A stretch of DNA of 57,381 bases. Origin: an uncultured Lachnospira sp. GTDB lineage: Bacteria; Bacillota; Clostridia; Lachnospirales; Lachnospiraceae. The DNA is taken from the NCBI GenBank assembly GCA_910585095.1, contig CAJUBU010000003.1, positions 110,486-167,866 of the forward strand, read 5' to 3'. Position numbers and translations under genes: made by a program. This document shows positions 8,705-18,443 of the stretch, piece by piece. The notes under the pieces are model-generated. The model saw nothing but the letters and a program-made list of their open reading frames with translations. It did no database searches and was not told where the DNA came from. Every line of letters begins with the position of its first letter. The stretch's first letter is position 1.

Positions 8705-10954
8705 CTATTCTATATCTATAGACACATCGATATCTCCCCCAATATTTCCATTTGGTCTATCTGTATCAACAGTCGGCGCATCCATGTCTCCTCCTAAATT
8801 TCCATTTGGCACATCAACATCCCCTCCAGTTGCTTTTGTTGCATCCATATCAGCATCTGGCTTTAAGTCATTTTCATGGCTTGGTGTTGTCTCCTCAGGA
8901 TAAGACTCAGTTTCTTGCTGTGTTGTAGATTGCTCGTCATCCTCATCTATTGGAAACTGCGTTTCATCTGGAACAGTCTCATCCTCAACAGGTGTTGTAT
9001 GTTCTTTATTGATTCCAGAATTTATGTTTGTATTAAAACCCATCTTAGGCAACGTTTTATGTACTTGTTCCATATATTCTTTAAATATATAAACGGTCTT
9101 ATTATCACCATGAATCACTTGCGGATAATCATACCCCATCCACACAGCAAGCGTATAATATGGACTATATCCACAAAACCACATATCTTTGTTGGAATTA
9201 GTGGAACCTGTCTTTCCCGCAATGGCTACCCCTTCAATAGCCGCTTGTGAGCCTGTTCCACCTGGCTCTACAACAGACTGCAAGATATCCGTCATCATAC
9301 GTGCAGCACTGACGCTATATATCATTAAATTTATTTTATTAGAATCAACCACTTCTTTTCCTGAAGCATTAACAATTTTTTCAATACAAGTTGGTTTTCG
9401 ATATGTTCCATCATTGGCTAACGTGGCAAATCCACCTGCCATCTCCTCTGTTGTAACGCCATATGTAAAACCACCAAGTGCCGCTGCATTGTAATCTTTA
9501 TCATACCATACCTTTTTAAACCCCATTTTCATAAGAAATCCAATACCTGCCCTTGGTGTAATTTCCTGATAAATTTTCCATGCTACTGTATTTTTAGAAT
9601 ATTTAACCGCTTCCCGCAACGTCATTTGTCCTGCATAAGTACCATCGGCATTGGCAGGTCCATCGGGAATAGGCTCATCTTCCACAATGGAATCTGCATT
9701 GTATCCCAACTGCAAATAAGGCGCATATACCGATATGGGCTTTATCGCACTGCCCGACTGTCTGTAGCTTTGATAGGCTCGGTTTAATGTCAATCCGCTT
9801 ATATCTTGACTCCTAGAGCCAACAATCGCCACCACATTGCCTGAAAGATTGTCAATACAAGTTGCCGCCCCCTGCATTTTATAGACCCCTTCATCAGAAA
9901 GCTCTGTAAAACTTTCTAAGTTTCTGTCAATGCTTTCCTGCAACCATTCCTGTTTTTCTACATCAATTGATGTATATATGGTATATCCTCCCGCAATCAA
10001 CTTTTGTTGACAATCATTATAATATTTTTCATATAAATCCTGATAATTTTTTAAATCCGTTTCATCTTCAAAATTATTGCGAAATACAAAACCCATACTT
10101 CCCATCAAAGACTCTACCGCACAGTGCCGTACATATGTAACAACTGAACTATTCACTTCATTTGCAGTGCTTGCCTCTAACACCACCTCATCATATAAAG
10201 CTGAATAATAATCCATAGAACTGATACAGCCATCTTTATACAACTCACTTAAAATAACATTTCTTCTCTCTAATGTATTGTCAAAATGTATAAAAGGATT
10301 ATATTTTGTTGGACCATTCGGTATAGCTGCTATAAATGCCTGTTCCGATAAAGTAAGCTCTGAAGCGCTTTTATTAAAATATCCTTTTGCCGCTGATTCA
10401 ACACCATACAGACCATTACCAAAATAAATATTATTCAAATAATATTCTAATATCTTTTCTTTAGAATATTTTTTTTCAAGACTATAAGCAGCAAACATTT
10501 CTTTGATTTTCCTCTCCCAAGTAACTTCCTGAGAAAGAAAAATATTGCGGGCAAGCTGCTGTGTTATCGTGCTTGCCCCCTGAACAATCTTATTGTTTTT
10601 ACGATTTGCAAGCATTGCTCTGATAATAGCTTTATAATCAATGCCTGAATGTGTATAAAATTCTTTATCCTCCATCACAATAAAGGAATTGGCTAAGTTT
10701 GTTGGTATATCGGAATAACTAATATAATATAACTCTTTGTCATTCTTAATCTTGCACAATTCTTCGCCATTTTTATCATATACTAATGTTGTTTTAGACT
10801 GTTTAAATGTTTCTTCTGAACTAGCTTTAACAAGCTGCTCTGCCTCTTGCTTAAAATGATACACTTGAATCATTTTAGGTGTTATATAAATCGCTGCTGC
10901 CAATAACACTACTAAAAATATGATTAATAAAGTTTTTTTAATCTTTTTTTTCAT
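8705..10954 (-). CDS. Class A penicillin-binding protein (PBP1A-type)
   Basis: A bifunctional membrane-anchored enzyme that polymerises and cross-links peptidoglycan. After one N-terminal membrane segment comes a GT51 transglycosylase domain (EDKEFYTHSGID near residue 98, GASTITQQLARN near 130) and a transpeptidase domain with SxxK in SGSAIKPI near 400, SKN near 450 and KTGSTN near 583. The last 110 residues are an acidic, proline- and threonine-rich extracellular tail with repeated PNGNxGGD units. An upstream in-frame ATG (10966) exists, but the GAGG ribosome site within that stretch favours the ATG at 10954. The upstream 20 bp are shared with another gene (repeat family D). Confidence 0.95.
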   Translation of the reverse strand: MKKKIKKTLLIIFLVVLLAAAIYITPKMIQVYHFKQEAEQLVKASSEETFKQSKTTLVYDKNGEELCKIKNDKELYYISYSDIPTNLANSFIVMEDKEFYTHSGIDYKAIIRAMLANRKNNKIVQGASTITQQLARNIFLSQEVTWERKIKEMFAAYSLEKKYSKEKILEYYLNNIYFGNGLYGVESAAKGYFNKSASELTLSEQAFIAAIPNGPTKYNPFIHFDNTLERRNVILSELYKDGCISSMDYYSALYDEVVLEASTANEVNSSVVTYVRHCAVESLMGSMGFVFRNNFEDETDLKNYQDLYEKYYNDCQQKLIAGGYTIYTSIDVEKQEWLQESIDRNLESFTELSDEGVYKMQGAATCIDNLSGNVVAIVGSRSQDISGLTLNRAYQSYRQSGSAIKPISVYAPYLQLGYNADSIVEDEPIPDGPANADGTYAGQMTLREAVKYSKNTVAWKIYQEITPRAGIGFLMKMGFKKVWYDKDYNAAALGGFTYGVTTEEMAGGFATLANDGTYRKPTCIEKIVNASGKEVVDSNKINLMIYSVSAARMMTDILQSVVEPGGTGSQAAIEGVAIAGKTGSTNSNKDMWFCGYSPYYTLAVWMGYDYPQVIHGDNKTVYIFKEYMEQVHKTLPKMGFNTNINSGINKEHTTPVEDETVPDETQFPIDEDDEQSTTQQETESYPEETTPSHENDLKPDADMDATKATGGDVDVPNGNLGGDMDAPTVDTDRPNGNIGGDIDVSIDIE

Positions 10955-10959
10955 ATTTT

Positions 10960-10979
10960 TCCTCATTTCTGCGCTGCTT
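10960..10979 (-). repeat. Repeat family D, copy 1 (carries the PBP ribosome binding site)
   Basis: This 20-bp stretch is identical to 14728-14747. On the minus strand it reads AAGCAGCGCAGAAATGAGGA and supplies the ATGAGGA ribosome site of the PBP gene. Seen directly. Confidence 0.75.
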
Positions 10980-11090
10980 GCTTTTTGATATATCCAACTT
11001 CATTTGCCGCACAGTGCATATCCATTATCCTTTTATTGTGCTTTTACGAATTGAGAACAGACATTGCTGTCTTATCTGCAAAAATATATA

Positions 11091-13568
11091 CTACTTATAA
11101 TATGCCAAAAATATATTTCCTGCTTCTGTAAACATCTTTTTTGCATTGGTGTAATTTTGTGTTTCTTCTTTCCCTGTACCTACATCAATATATACGATGT
11201 TTCCTGAATCATATCCTGTTATAATAATATATCCATCATTTACCTTTGCTATTACTGGTCTTCCATCATTGACAAAACTCAATATGCTCTCTATAGAAAC
11301 ACTTTTCATTGAGATTGGCGTTAAACCTTCTCCTCCAAGAAAATTTTTCACGGCTTGCGTTGCAGTTTTAATCGAATTGTCATATGCTTCAATATAAGCG
11401 GATACGCCCTTAATAGAATAGCTTGATGTTCTATTTCGATTCCATATCTCTATATTATTATTATCTTTAATCATACCATAATCTTTCATACCATGATTGA
11501 TTGCTGCACTTATATTGTCATACGCTTTATAATATTTTCCAGCAGTATACACATAATATTTTAATGCTGTATTAACCTTACTCTCCAGCTTCAACACTTT
11601 TTCTTTACTGAACTCTGCTGCATCCGCCTCTCGGAGAGACGCTTCTCCCACATTACCAACACCATTTGGCAGTACAAGAACAAGCTCTGATTTTCTTACA
11701 TTGGTCGAAATATGGTCAAGATAAACTTCTTGTACCGCTGCATTTTCATCTTTATTTATCAACTGGTCTATCGTTGTTGGTGAGTAACTTCCATCATCAT
11801 TTTTTGTCACTCTTGATAAATTAAGTCGATAATCGTCCACTTCAGCGCCACTTACATAAATGCCTTCATTTTCATATTCTTTTATAATCTCATACGAATC
11901 ATTCATAATATAGATTTTATACATTGGAAATGTTACAAATCCTGCATCATCCGTATATATATCATCTTTTCTTGCCGCTCCATAAATAAAATCATCATCA
12001 ATAAACCCTAGCGCTTTTAAATAATCCCCCTCCAAAGGTTTAATCAAACAATCGGTACCTTTATCAATATTAAATATACGCAGTTCTTCGCTGTCATACA
12101 ACCCGCCTTTTGTACTATAGCCAATAATTCGCCCATTGTCACTCATTTGATATGTTCCATTGATAAGATTTTCAATCTCAACCATCACTTCCATACTGTT
12201 TAAATCAATAGAATACATCGTGCTTCCAATAGACAAATATAAAGAATTATCATTATTTATATAAGAAATATCTGCAGCATTTTCAACAATATTTTGATAA
12301 GGTACATTTAATGGAATATAACATAATTCTTGTACTTCGTTATCTGCAAAATTGTAGCTATATACAGAAACACCAACCTGTCCTTCATGTTCGCCTCTGT
12401 TCATATAACCATATACAATAAAGCTCACATTACCACTGTCATCAACACGAATAATTTTAATTGCATGATTTCCATAATGTTCTCTTACATTATCCGAATC
12501 ATCCGATTCAAAGCTAAAAACCCTATTAATCGTATTGGTATCAAAACTATACCCCCACAATGTATTTGCATTGACAAAATACGTATGTTTATTTTGGGGA
12601 TCTGCCATAAATTCCACTTCCGGCGAAGAACAGATGCCAAGATTAATCTTGCCATTGCTTATCAAATCATTTCTTCCATCAAATATTTGATTGGTTTGGC
12701 GGCTGTAACCTAAAAGATAGATTTTGTCTGTGCTTTGCCTGATTCTATAATAATCATGAACACTGTATGTGTCATAACCTTCATAATCATTTTGCGCCCC
12801 GCAAATATAATCAAGCGCCACTACCATAACTTCGCCGTCAACTTGTATAATAGATGGGATAATCTCACTTTGAAGAAATGGACTTAAATCGCCCCACCCA
12901 ACATTATATAACGAACTATTAATATTGACACTGCCAAAATTTGTATTATCAGCAGAACCATTTGACTCTAAATACGAATTAATACTATTTAACTTGCTTG
13001 CATCTAATGTAGCCGCATTAAAATCTAAAACATAATCAATTCTTTTTTGCAAATCATCATTTTGTCCGCTCTCAATCGTTGTGTAATAACCAATATAACT
13101 ATAATTTTCTGTCTCAATATAAATTTCTAACAAATATTTTTCTTCATCGGTCAATAAATTTTTAATATTAAGAACCGCCTCTACTGTATTATTGACTTCA
13201 TCAAAAACATCAACTTTTGTATCCTCAATTAAAGAATGTTCTTTTATATCCCGCACTTTATAGGCAATATTTTTTACTTTTTCTCCATATGTATCAAATA
13301 CTACTGTTAATTTTTTATTAGATGGAAGCGGTGTAAAATCTGTGTGCATAAGTGTTTCATCAATATCCGATGTATAACCATACATTCTATTAACAAACTG
13401 TCCTGACTCCATTTTAATTTTAGCAACAGGCAGTTTTGCTTCTGTCATTGTCACAGTTGCGGCAATTTCAGAATGATAATTCATCGAAAAAAAAGTTACA
13501 ACAGCTACTACTAAAAATAACGCAATATAGATAAACAACTTTCCTGATACTGTATTTTTTTTCTTCAC
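11091..13568 (-). CDS. Large membrane-anchored extracellular protein, propeller-like
   Basis: I do not recognise a named family. The 825-residue product has a lysine-rich start, one membrane segment (about residues 10-28) and a long extracellular part. Residues 200-600 show repeated short strands with alternating aromatic and Asp-rich turns, suggesting a beta-propeller. The last 100 residues resemble a cysteine-peptidase-like (C39-like) fold around SFVNDGRPVIAKVNDGYIIITGYD, but no catalytic Cys is evident. The GTG start overlaps the stop of the methyltransferase gene by 4 bp, so they are coupled. It lies between ywmB/methyltransferase and a PBP, which suggests an envelope role (inference). 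Confidence 0.75.
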   Translation of the reverse strand: MKKKNTVSGKLFIYIALFLVVAVVTFFSMNYHSEIAATVTMTEAKLPVAKIKMESGQFVNRMYGYTSDIDETLMHTDFTPLPSNKKLTVVFDTYGEKVKNIAYKVRDIKEHSLIEDTKVDVFDEVNNTVEAVLNIKNLLTDEEKYLLEIYIETENYSYIGYYTTIESGQNDDLQKRIDYVLDFNAATLDASKLNSINSYLESNGSADNTNFGSVNINSSLYNVGWGDLSPFLQSEIIPSIIQVDGEVMVVALDYICGAQNDYEGYDTYSVHDYYRIRQSTDKIYLLGYSRQTNQIFDGRNDLISNGKINLGICSSPEVEFMADPQNKHTYFVNANTLWGYSFDTNTINRVFSFESDDSDNVREHYGNHAIKIIRVDDSGNVSFIVYGYMNRGEHEGQVGVSVYSYNFADNEVQELCYIPLNVPYQNIVENAADISYINNDNSLYLSIGSTMYSIDLNSMEVMVEIENLINGTYQMSDNGRIIGYSTKGGLYDSEELRIFNIDKGTDCLIKPLEGDYLKALGFIDDDFIYGAARKDDIYTDDAGFVTFPMYKIYIMNDSYEIIKEYENEGIYVSGAEVDDYRLNLSRVTKNDDGSYSPTTIDQLINKDENAAVQEVYLDHISTNVRKSELVLVLPNGVGNVGEASLREADAAEFSKEKVLKLESKVNTALKYYVYTAGKYYKAYDNISAAINHGMKDYGMIKDNNNIEIWNRNRTSSYSIKGVSAYIEAYDNSIKTATQAVKNFLGGEGLTPISMKSVSIESILSFVNDGRPVIAKVNDGYIIITGYDSGNIVYIDVGTGKEETQNYTNAKKMFTEAGNIFLAYYK

Positions 13569-14722
13569 TCAATCACCATTCCTTTCAATAGTTTGCTTAA
13601 TGTAAGGTTCAATCCTAATGTATGCTGTATACTTTGTACCATATCGCCAGACGTACTTTTCTTATCTCCTGTATAGACTGCTCGTATCAACAAATTCTTA
13701 GGCGTATGCTCCATATCAATAAATTCAAGAATCTGTGTCTGATAACCAGCCTCCTCCAAAAGATTTGCTCGTATCGCATCGGTAAATATAGCGGATATAC
13801 GTTCCTTTAATACACCATATTTTAATACCCCCGCCAATTCTTCGGACTGAATCTGCTTATTTGCCTCATGCTGACAGCAAGGCACAGAAAGAATAACCTT
13901 TGCACCCCACTCCACTGCTTTTGCTAACGCATAATCCGTCGCCGTATCACACGCATGAAGTGTTACTACCATATCAACCTGTTCTACATCTTTATAGGAA
14001 GCAATATCGCCAACGTAAAAATTCAATTTATCATATCCATATTTATCTTTTAACTGATTGCATGTATGAATGACATCTTCCTTTAAATCCAATCCAATAA
14101 TCCGAATAGGATACCCTTTTAATTCCTTTAAATAATAGTACATTGCAAATGTAAGATACGATTTTCCACAGCCAAAATCTATAATCACCTGCTCTTTATT
14201 TTTGTCCAAATGCGGCAATATATCTTCAATAAACTCCAAAAATCGATTGATTTGTTTATATTTATCATATTTTGAATTACAAATCTTTCCTTCCTTTGTC
14301 ATAACGCCTAAATCAATCAAAAATTCAACGGCAGTTCCTTCTTTTAAGATATAATTCTTGCTTCGATTATGCGCCATATCTTTTTGCTGTCTTTTATTGT
14401 CCAACTTTTTATATCGAATTGTCATCTTGCCTGATTTACTTGATAAAACCTGTGCATCTTTATCCGTCATTTTAAACTGTGCCTGTTTAAAATGTTCCTT
14501 CAACATTTTTGTGATATATAATTTCACTTCCTCCTGTGTATAATTAACATGCAATACTTTATTTTCTACAAACTCCGATGCTTGATATACAATCTTTTCT
14601 TGTATTAAAACAGGTCTGATTTTTATCTTTTCTATTTTATAATCCTTTTTCTTCTTTCCGCTAATAATTAAATCAATTAAATGTTCATTGATACATTTAT
14701 CGAACAGTTCTTCTAACATCAT
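13565..14722 (-). CDS. SAM-dependent methyltransferase (Methyltransf_32-like)
   Basis: The central domain has the SAM-binding motif VIIDFGCGKSYLTFAMYYYL followed by RIIGLDLKEDVIHTC and VTLHACDTATDYAL, the pattern of the PF13679-type methyltransferases; the substrate is unknown and an RNA target is only a guess. The reading frame is open from 14815, but the GAGGA site at 14728-14732 favours ATG 14722, giving about 385 residues and removing overlap with ywmB. Its stop overlaps the next gene (GTGA). The first 150 residues are a lysine-rich helical domain without recognised motifs. Confidence 0.82.
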   Translation of the reverse strand: MMLEELFDKCINEHLIDLIISGKKKKDYKIEKIKIRPVLIQEKIVYQASEFVENKVLHVNYTQEEVKLYITKMLKEHFKQAQFKMTDKDAQVLSSKSGKMTIRYKKLDNKRQQKDMAHNRSKNYILKEGTAVEFLIDLGVMTKEGKICNSKYDKYKQINRFLEFIEDILPHLDKNKEQVIIDFGCGKSYLTFAMYYYLKELKGYPIRIIGLDLKEDVIHTCNQLKDKYGYDKLNFYVGDIASYKDVEQVDMVVTLHACDTATDYALAKAVEWGAKVILSVPCCQHEANKQIQSEELAGVLKYGVLKERISAIFTDAIRANLLEEAGYQTQILEFIDMEHTPKNLLIRAVYTGDKKSTSGDMVQSIQHTLGLNLTLSKLLKGMVIE

Positions 14723-14727
14723 ACGAA

Positions 14728-14747
14728 TCCTCATTTCTGCGCTGCTT
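14728..14747 (-). repeat. Repeat family D, copy 2 (carries the methyltransferase ribosome site)
   Basis: Identical over 20 bp to 10960-10979. The ATGAGGA at its end is the ribosome site for ATG 14722. The copy lies within an upstream-open part of the methyltransferase frame, which is a further reason to place the start at 14722. Confidence 0.75.
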
Positions 14748-14780
14748 TTATTTGCAATCCGCTTTGCTGTTTGCTTTATT

Positions 14781-15587
14781 TCACATATTTCTATATGGAA
14801 CCGAATAATATACAATGGTCTTATTTTTATCCGAATTATATTCTATCGAAATATTCACATTCACTTTACCCTCGCCTAATTCCACACTTTCCTTAATATC
14901 TTTATCATACGCATAAACCGTATATAATTCCTCACTCTTATGCCCTGTAACTGCTTTTGCTCCTGTTTTGTCTAACAACATTTCCGTAATACTATCTTTT
15001 TTATATTCCTCCAGTTCACCATTTAATTCTCCTTTTAAATTGATGGCTACCGTTGTATTATTCATTCCTAATTTATCCAACTCTTGTTTTATGATATCCT
15101 CATATGTAAAAATAGCATCCATCTGTCTGTTTATATTAATTCCTACATATATATACTGTTGGTCTTTATTATGCGTGATAAATTTCATAATAACATCACC
15201 TGCTTCAGACAGTTGACTTAATGTTGTTACCGTGTTATCTTCTTCATCAAACATAGTTGTTATCTCATATCGATTAATTTTAATCGCCTTTGCAATATGC
15301 TCTAATATAATCACTTTTGCATCATCTGTCAAAATCGTATCTGCATATTTGCCATAATACGACAAACTTGCACTCACTTTATCATAGGTATCATTTGAAA
15401 ATGCACTCACTATTCTACCCCTGTAACCTTCATCATTCAATCCATATATTATATTACTTGCAGACACAATCCACAATAACATTAATACAAGAATTGAAAC
15501 TTTAAATTTTGTCTTCCTATAAATGGGTTTTTTCTTCTGAAAATCCGATGCATTTTTGCCCCATTCTTTTATAGAAAGCACCATCAT
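14781..15587 (-). CDS. YwmB-like protein
   Basis: The 268-residue product has a basic N-terminus, one membrane segment (FKVSILVLMLLWIVSASNIIY, about residues 28-48) and an extracytoplasmic domain resembling the YwmB family (PF08680), whose function is not established. The location just downstream of the atp operon matches Bacillus, where ywmB also follows atpC, and supports the call. The start at ATG 15587 has no obvious ribosome site, so it is uncertain by a few codons. Confidence 0.7.
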   Translation of the reverse strand: MMVLSIKEWGKNASDFQKKKPIYRKTKFKVSILVLMLLWIVSASNIIYGLNDEGYRGRIVSAFSNDTYDKVSASLSYYGKYADTILTDDAKVIILEHIAKAIKINRYEITTMFDEEDNTVTTLSQLSEAGDVIMKFITHNKDQQYIYVGININRQMDAIFTYEDIIKQELDKLGMNNTTVAINLKGELNGELEEYKKDSITEMLLDKTGAKAVTGHKSEELYTVYAYDKDIKESVELGEGKVNVNISIEYNSDKNKTIVYYSVPYRNM

Positions 15588-15704
15588 ATAGGCAATATCT
15601 CTTAAATACCGATATAAAACCGATAACTAATGATTGCCAAATCTGGAAGGTTTTATTCAACTTCTTCAAGTCACAATATAAACTATTTTGTGCGGTAGCT
15701 TTAC

Positions 15705-16103
15705 TTAATCCACTGCACCAAGTCTTGCCAGAGAACGTTTCAAAGCTAATTCTGCCCTTACCATATTGATATTGGCATCCCCGCTCTTTAACCTTCTCTC
15801 TGCTCGTATCCTTGCTTCATTTGCTCTATTGACATCAATTTCATCCGGCCATTCAGCCACTTCTGCCAATACTGTTACTTTATCTTTTAAAATCTCAACA
15901 ATTCCACCATGAACAGCCGCCTTTTTTGTACCACCTTCCTCATGGATAGCCATAACACATGGTACTAAAACGGATGTCAGTGGAATATGCTCGGCATACA
16001 CGCCGATTTCGCCCTCACTTGTTGCCAATTCTACCATAGACACCTCTTTTTGATAAAATTGTCTGTCCGGCGTATTTACTATTAACATAAATTTATCGGC
16101 CAT
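15705..16103 (-). CDS. atpC: ATP synthase F1 epsilon subunit
   Basis: Epsilon subunit of the central stalk; it couples rotation and can inhibit ATP hydrolysis. The beta-sandwich segment (LIVNTPDRQFYQKEVSMVELATSEGEIGVYAEHIPL) and the two-helix C-terminus (NRANEARIRAERRL) are typical. Of three nearby starts (GTG 16112, ATG 16109, ATG 16103), the AGAGG site is 8 bases before 16103, giving MADKFMLIV and 132 residues. It is the last gene of the atp operon. Confidence 0.95.
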   Translation of the reverse strand: MADKFMLIVNTPDRQFYQKEVSMVELATSEGEIGVYAEHIPLTSVLVPCVMAIHEEGGTKKAAVHGGIVEILKDKVTVLAEVAEWPDEIDVNRANEARIRAERRLKSGDANINMVRAELALKRSLARLGAVD

Positions 16104-16114
16104 GCTCATCACCT

Positions 16115-17506
16115 CTACTTTGTCTTGGCAAGAACATCATCGATATTTCCACAATTTAAGAAATAACTTTCTGGAATCTCATCATACTTTCCTTCAATGA
16201 TTTCTTTAAAGCCTTGAATAGTCTCGTTAATAGGAACATATCTTCCCTCAAGTCCTGTAAACTGACCTGCTACGAAGAAAGGCTGTGAAAGGAATCGCTG
16301 TATCTTTCTTGCTCTTGAAACGATTAATTTATCATCTTCAGATAATTCGTCCATACCAAGAATTGCAATGATATCCTGCAATTCTTTATATTTTTGCAAA
16401 ATCTCCTGCACAGCACGAGCAACATTATAATGTTCCTCACCTACAATTCTTGGGTCAAGAATCCTTGAAGTCGATTCCAATGGGTCTACTGCTGGATAAA
16501 TACCCAACTCAACAATCGCTCTGGAAAGTACAGTTGTTGCATCCAAATGCGCAAATGTCGTAGCTGGAGCAGGGTCTGTCAAGTCATCAGCAGGTACGTA
16601 TACAGCCTGAACCGATGTGATAGAACCATTCTTTGTCGATGTAATACGCTCCTGCAAAGCACCCATCTCTGTCTGAAGTGTTGGCTGATAACCAACGGCT
16701 GATGGCATACGTCCAAGCAAAGCAGAAACTTCTGAACCAGCCTGTGTAAATCGAAAGATGTTATCAATAAATAACAGCACATCTTTACCGCCCTCATCAC
16801 GGAAATACTCTGCCATTGTAAGTCCTGTTAAACCTACTCTCATTCTAGCTCCAGGCGGTTCATTCATCTGTCCAAATACCATTGTTGTCTTTTCAATAAC
16901 GCCAGATTCCTTCATTTCATAATAAAGGTCGTTACCTTCTCTTGTACGCTCTCCAACACCAGTAAATACAGAATATCCACCATGCTCTGTGGCAATATTT
17001 CGGATAAGCTCCTGAATTAAAACGGTCTTACCAACACCAGCGCCGCCAAAAAGTCCAATCTTACCACCCTTTTGATAAGGACAAAGTAAGTCAACGACCT
17101 TGATACCAGTCTCCAACATCTCCGTTGATGTTGACTGCTCTTCAAAATTAGGAGCTTTCCTATGAATAGGCATATGCTTCTGAACTTCTGGAGCAGGTTT
17201 ATTATCGATAGGCTCACCTAAAACATTGAACATTCTGCCCAGTGTGTTCTCACCTACTGGAACAGATATCGGCGCGCCTGTCGCCTCAGCATCCATACCA
17301 CGTACAAGTCCGTCCGTAGGTCCCATTGCTATACATCTTACCGTATCATCGCCAAGATGCTGCGCAACTTCCACTACCAAACATTCACCATTGCTGCGTG
17401 TAATATTGATAGCTGAATTAATCTCAGGCAATTGACTTTCTTGAAACTTAATATCCAAAACGGCGCCAATTATCTGAGTAATTTTACCAATATTCTTCTC
17501 TGCCAT
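16115..17506 (-). CDS. atpD: ATP synthase F1 beta subunit
   Basis: Catalytic subunit. It contains the P-loop GGAGVGKT near residue 152, the TGVGERTREGNDLY segment, LLFIDNIFRFTQAGSEVSALLGRMPSA and the C-terminal helical domain, at a normal length of 463 residues. The ATG at 17506 is six bases from GGAGG; the in-frame ATG at 17518 is itself part of that ribosome site. Twelve bases separate it from atpC. Confidence 0.98.
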   Translation of the reverse strand: MAEKNIGKITQIIGAVLDIKFQESQLPEINSAINITRSNGECLVVEVAQHLGDDTVRCIAMGPTDGLVRGMDAEATGAPISVPVGENTLGRMFNVLGEPIDNKPAPEVQKHMPIHRKAPNFEEQSTSTEMLETGIKVVDLLCPYQKGGKIGLFGGAGVGKTVLIQELIRNIATEHGGYSVFTGVGERTREGNDLYYEMKESGVIEKTTMVFGQMNEPPGARMRVGLTGLTMAEYFRDEGGKDVLLFIDNIFRFTQAGSEVSALLGRMPSAVGYQPTLQTEMGALQERITSTKNGSITSVQAVYVPADDLTDPAPATTFAHLDATTVLSRAIVELGIYPAVDPLESTSRILDPRIVGEEHYNVARAVQEILQKYKELQDIIAILGMDELSEDDKLIVSRARKIQRFLSQPFFVAGQFTGLEGRYVPINETIQGFKEIIEGKYDEIPESYFLNCGNIDDVLAKTK

Positions 17507-17559
17507 GTTTTCCTCCATATTTTATAAAATCATTATAGAACTATGCAAACTGCATATCA

Positions 17560-18417
17560 TTATTCGATGGCATTTGCACCGGATATAATCTCTGTAAGCT
17601 CTTGTGTAATTGAGGCTTGACGCGCTCTATTAAACTTCAGAGAAAGACTTGCAATCATATCGTCTGCATTGCTTGTAGCATTATCCATAGCCTGCATACG
17701 CGCGCCATTCTCACTGGCTACTGCCTCAATTAATGCACCATAGACAAGACTTGCGATATACTTTGGAATAATCATATCTAAAGCCTCTTCCTCATTTGGC
17801 TCATAATTCATAGGCGTATCATCTGTCTGCGCGGTTTTGCCTGCCTCTTCTGGCTCAATAGGAAGAAGCTTTATAAGCTGCGGCACATGAACAACGGTAT
17901 TCTTAAATGCTGTATATGCAAGATAAATTTCTCCAATCTCTCCCTCTGTAAAAGCTCTTAATACCTCGTCACAAATTTCTTTTGCATCGGTGTACAATGG
18001 CTCATTAATTACATCCGAATAATCTGCTTTCATTGCATATCCTTTTCGTTCAAGAAGTTCTCTGCCCTTTCTGCCTATCGAGTAAATACAGGCTTCTTCT
18101 TTAGCGATATCACTATTTGTAATAAGCTTTACAATATTTGAATTATAACCGCCTGCAAGACCTCTGTTTGCTGTAATCGTAATAATTGCTTTCTTATCCG
18201 ATTCTCCTGCCTTCAAATATTTGTGATTGATGTTGCCCGATTTTGCAAGGATATTGCTTACGGTCTCATACATCAAATCAAAATATGGTTTTGTATTCTC
18301 TGCCTTACCTTTTGCTTTCTGCAGCTTTACAGTGGAAACGAGCTTCATGGCTTTGGTAATTTGACCAGTACTTTGAATACTGTCTCTACGTCTTTTTATG
18401 TCTCTCATTGAGGCCAT
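17560..18417 (-). CDS. atpG: ATP synthase F1 gamma subunit
   Basis: Rotor shaft of F1. The N-terminal helix MASMRDIKRRRDSIQSTGQITKAMKLVS and the C-terminal helix ARQASITQELTEIISGANAI are hallmarks of gamma. Length 285 residues. GGAGG lies nine bases before the ATG. It is placed between atpA and atpD as in other Firmicutes. Confidence 0.97.
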   Translation of the reverse strand: MASMRDIKRRRDSIQSTGQITKAMKLVSTVKLQKAKGKAENTKPYFDLMYETVSNILAKSGNINHKYLKAGESDKKAIITITANRGLAGGYNSNIVKLITNSDIAKEEACIYSIGRKGRELLERKGYAMKADYSDVINEPLYTDAKEICDEVLRAFTEGEIGEIYLAYTAFKNTVVHVPQLIKLLPIEPEEAGKTAQTDDTPMNYEPNEEEALDMIIPKYIASLVYGALIEAVASENGARMQAMDNATSNADDMIASLSLKFNRARQASITQELTEIISGANAIE

Positions 18418-18443
18418 AATCCATTACCTCCATTCCACCGCTC

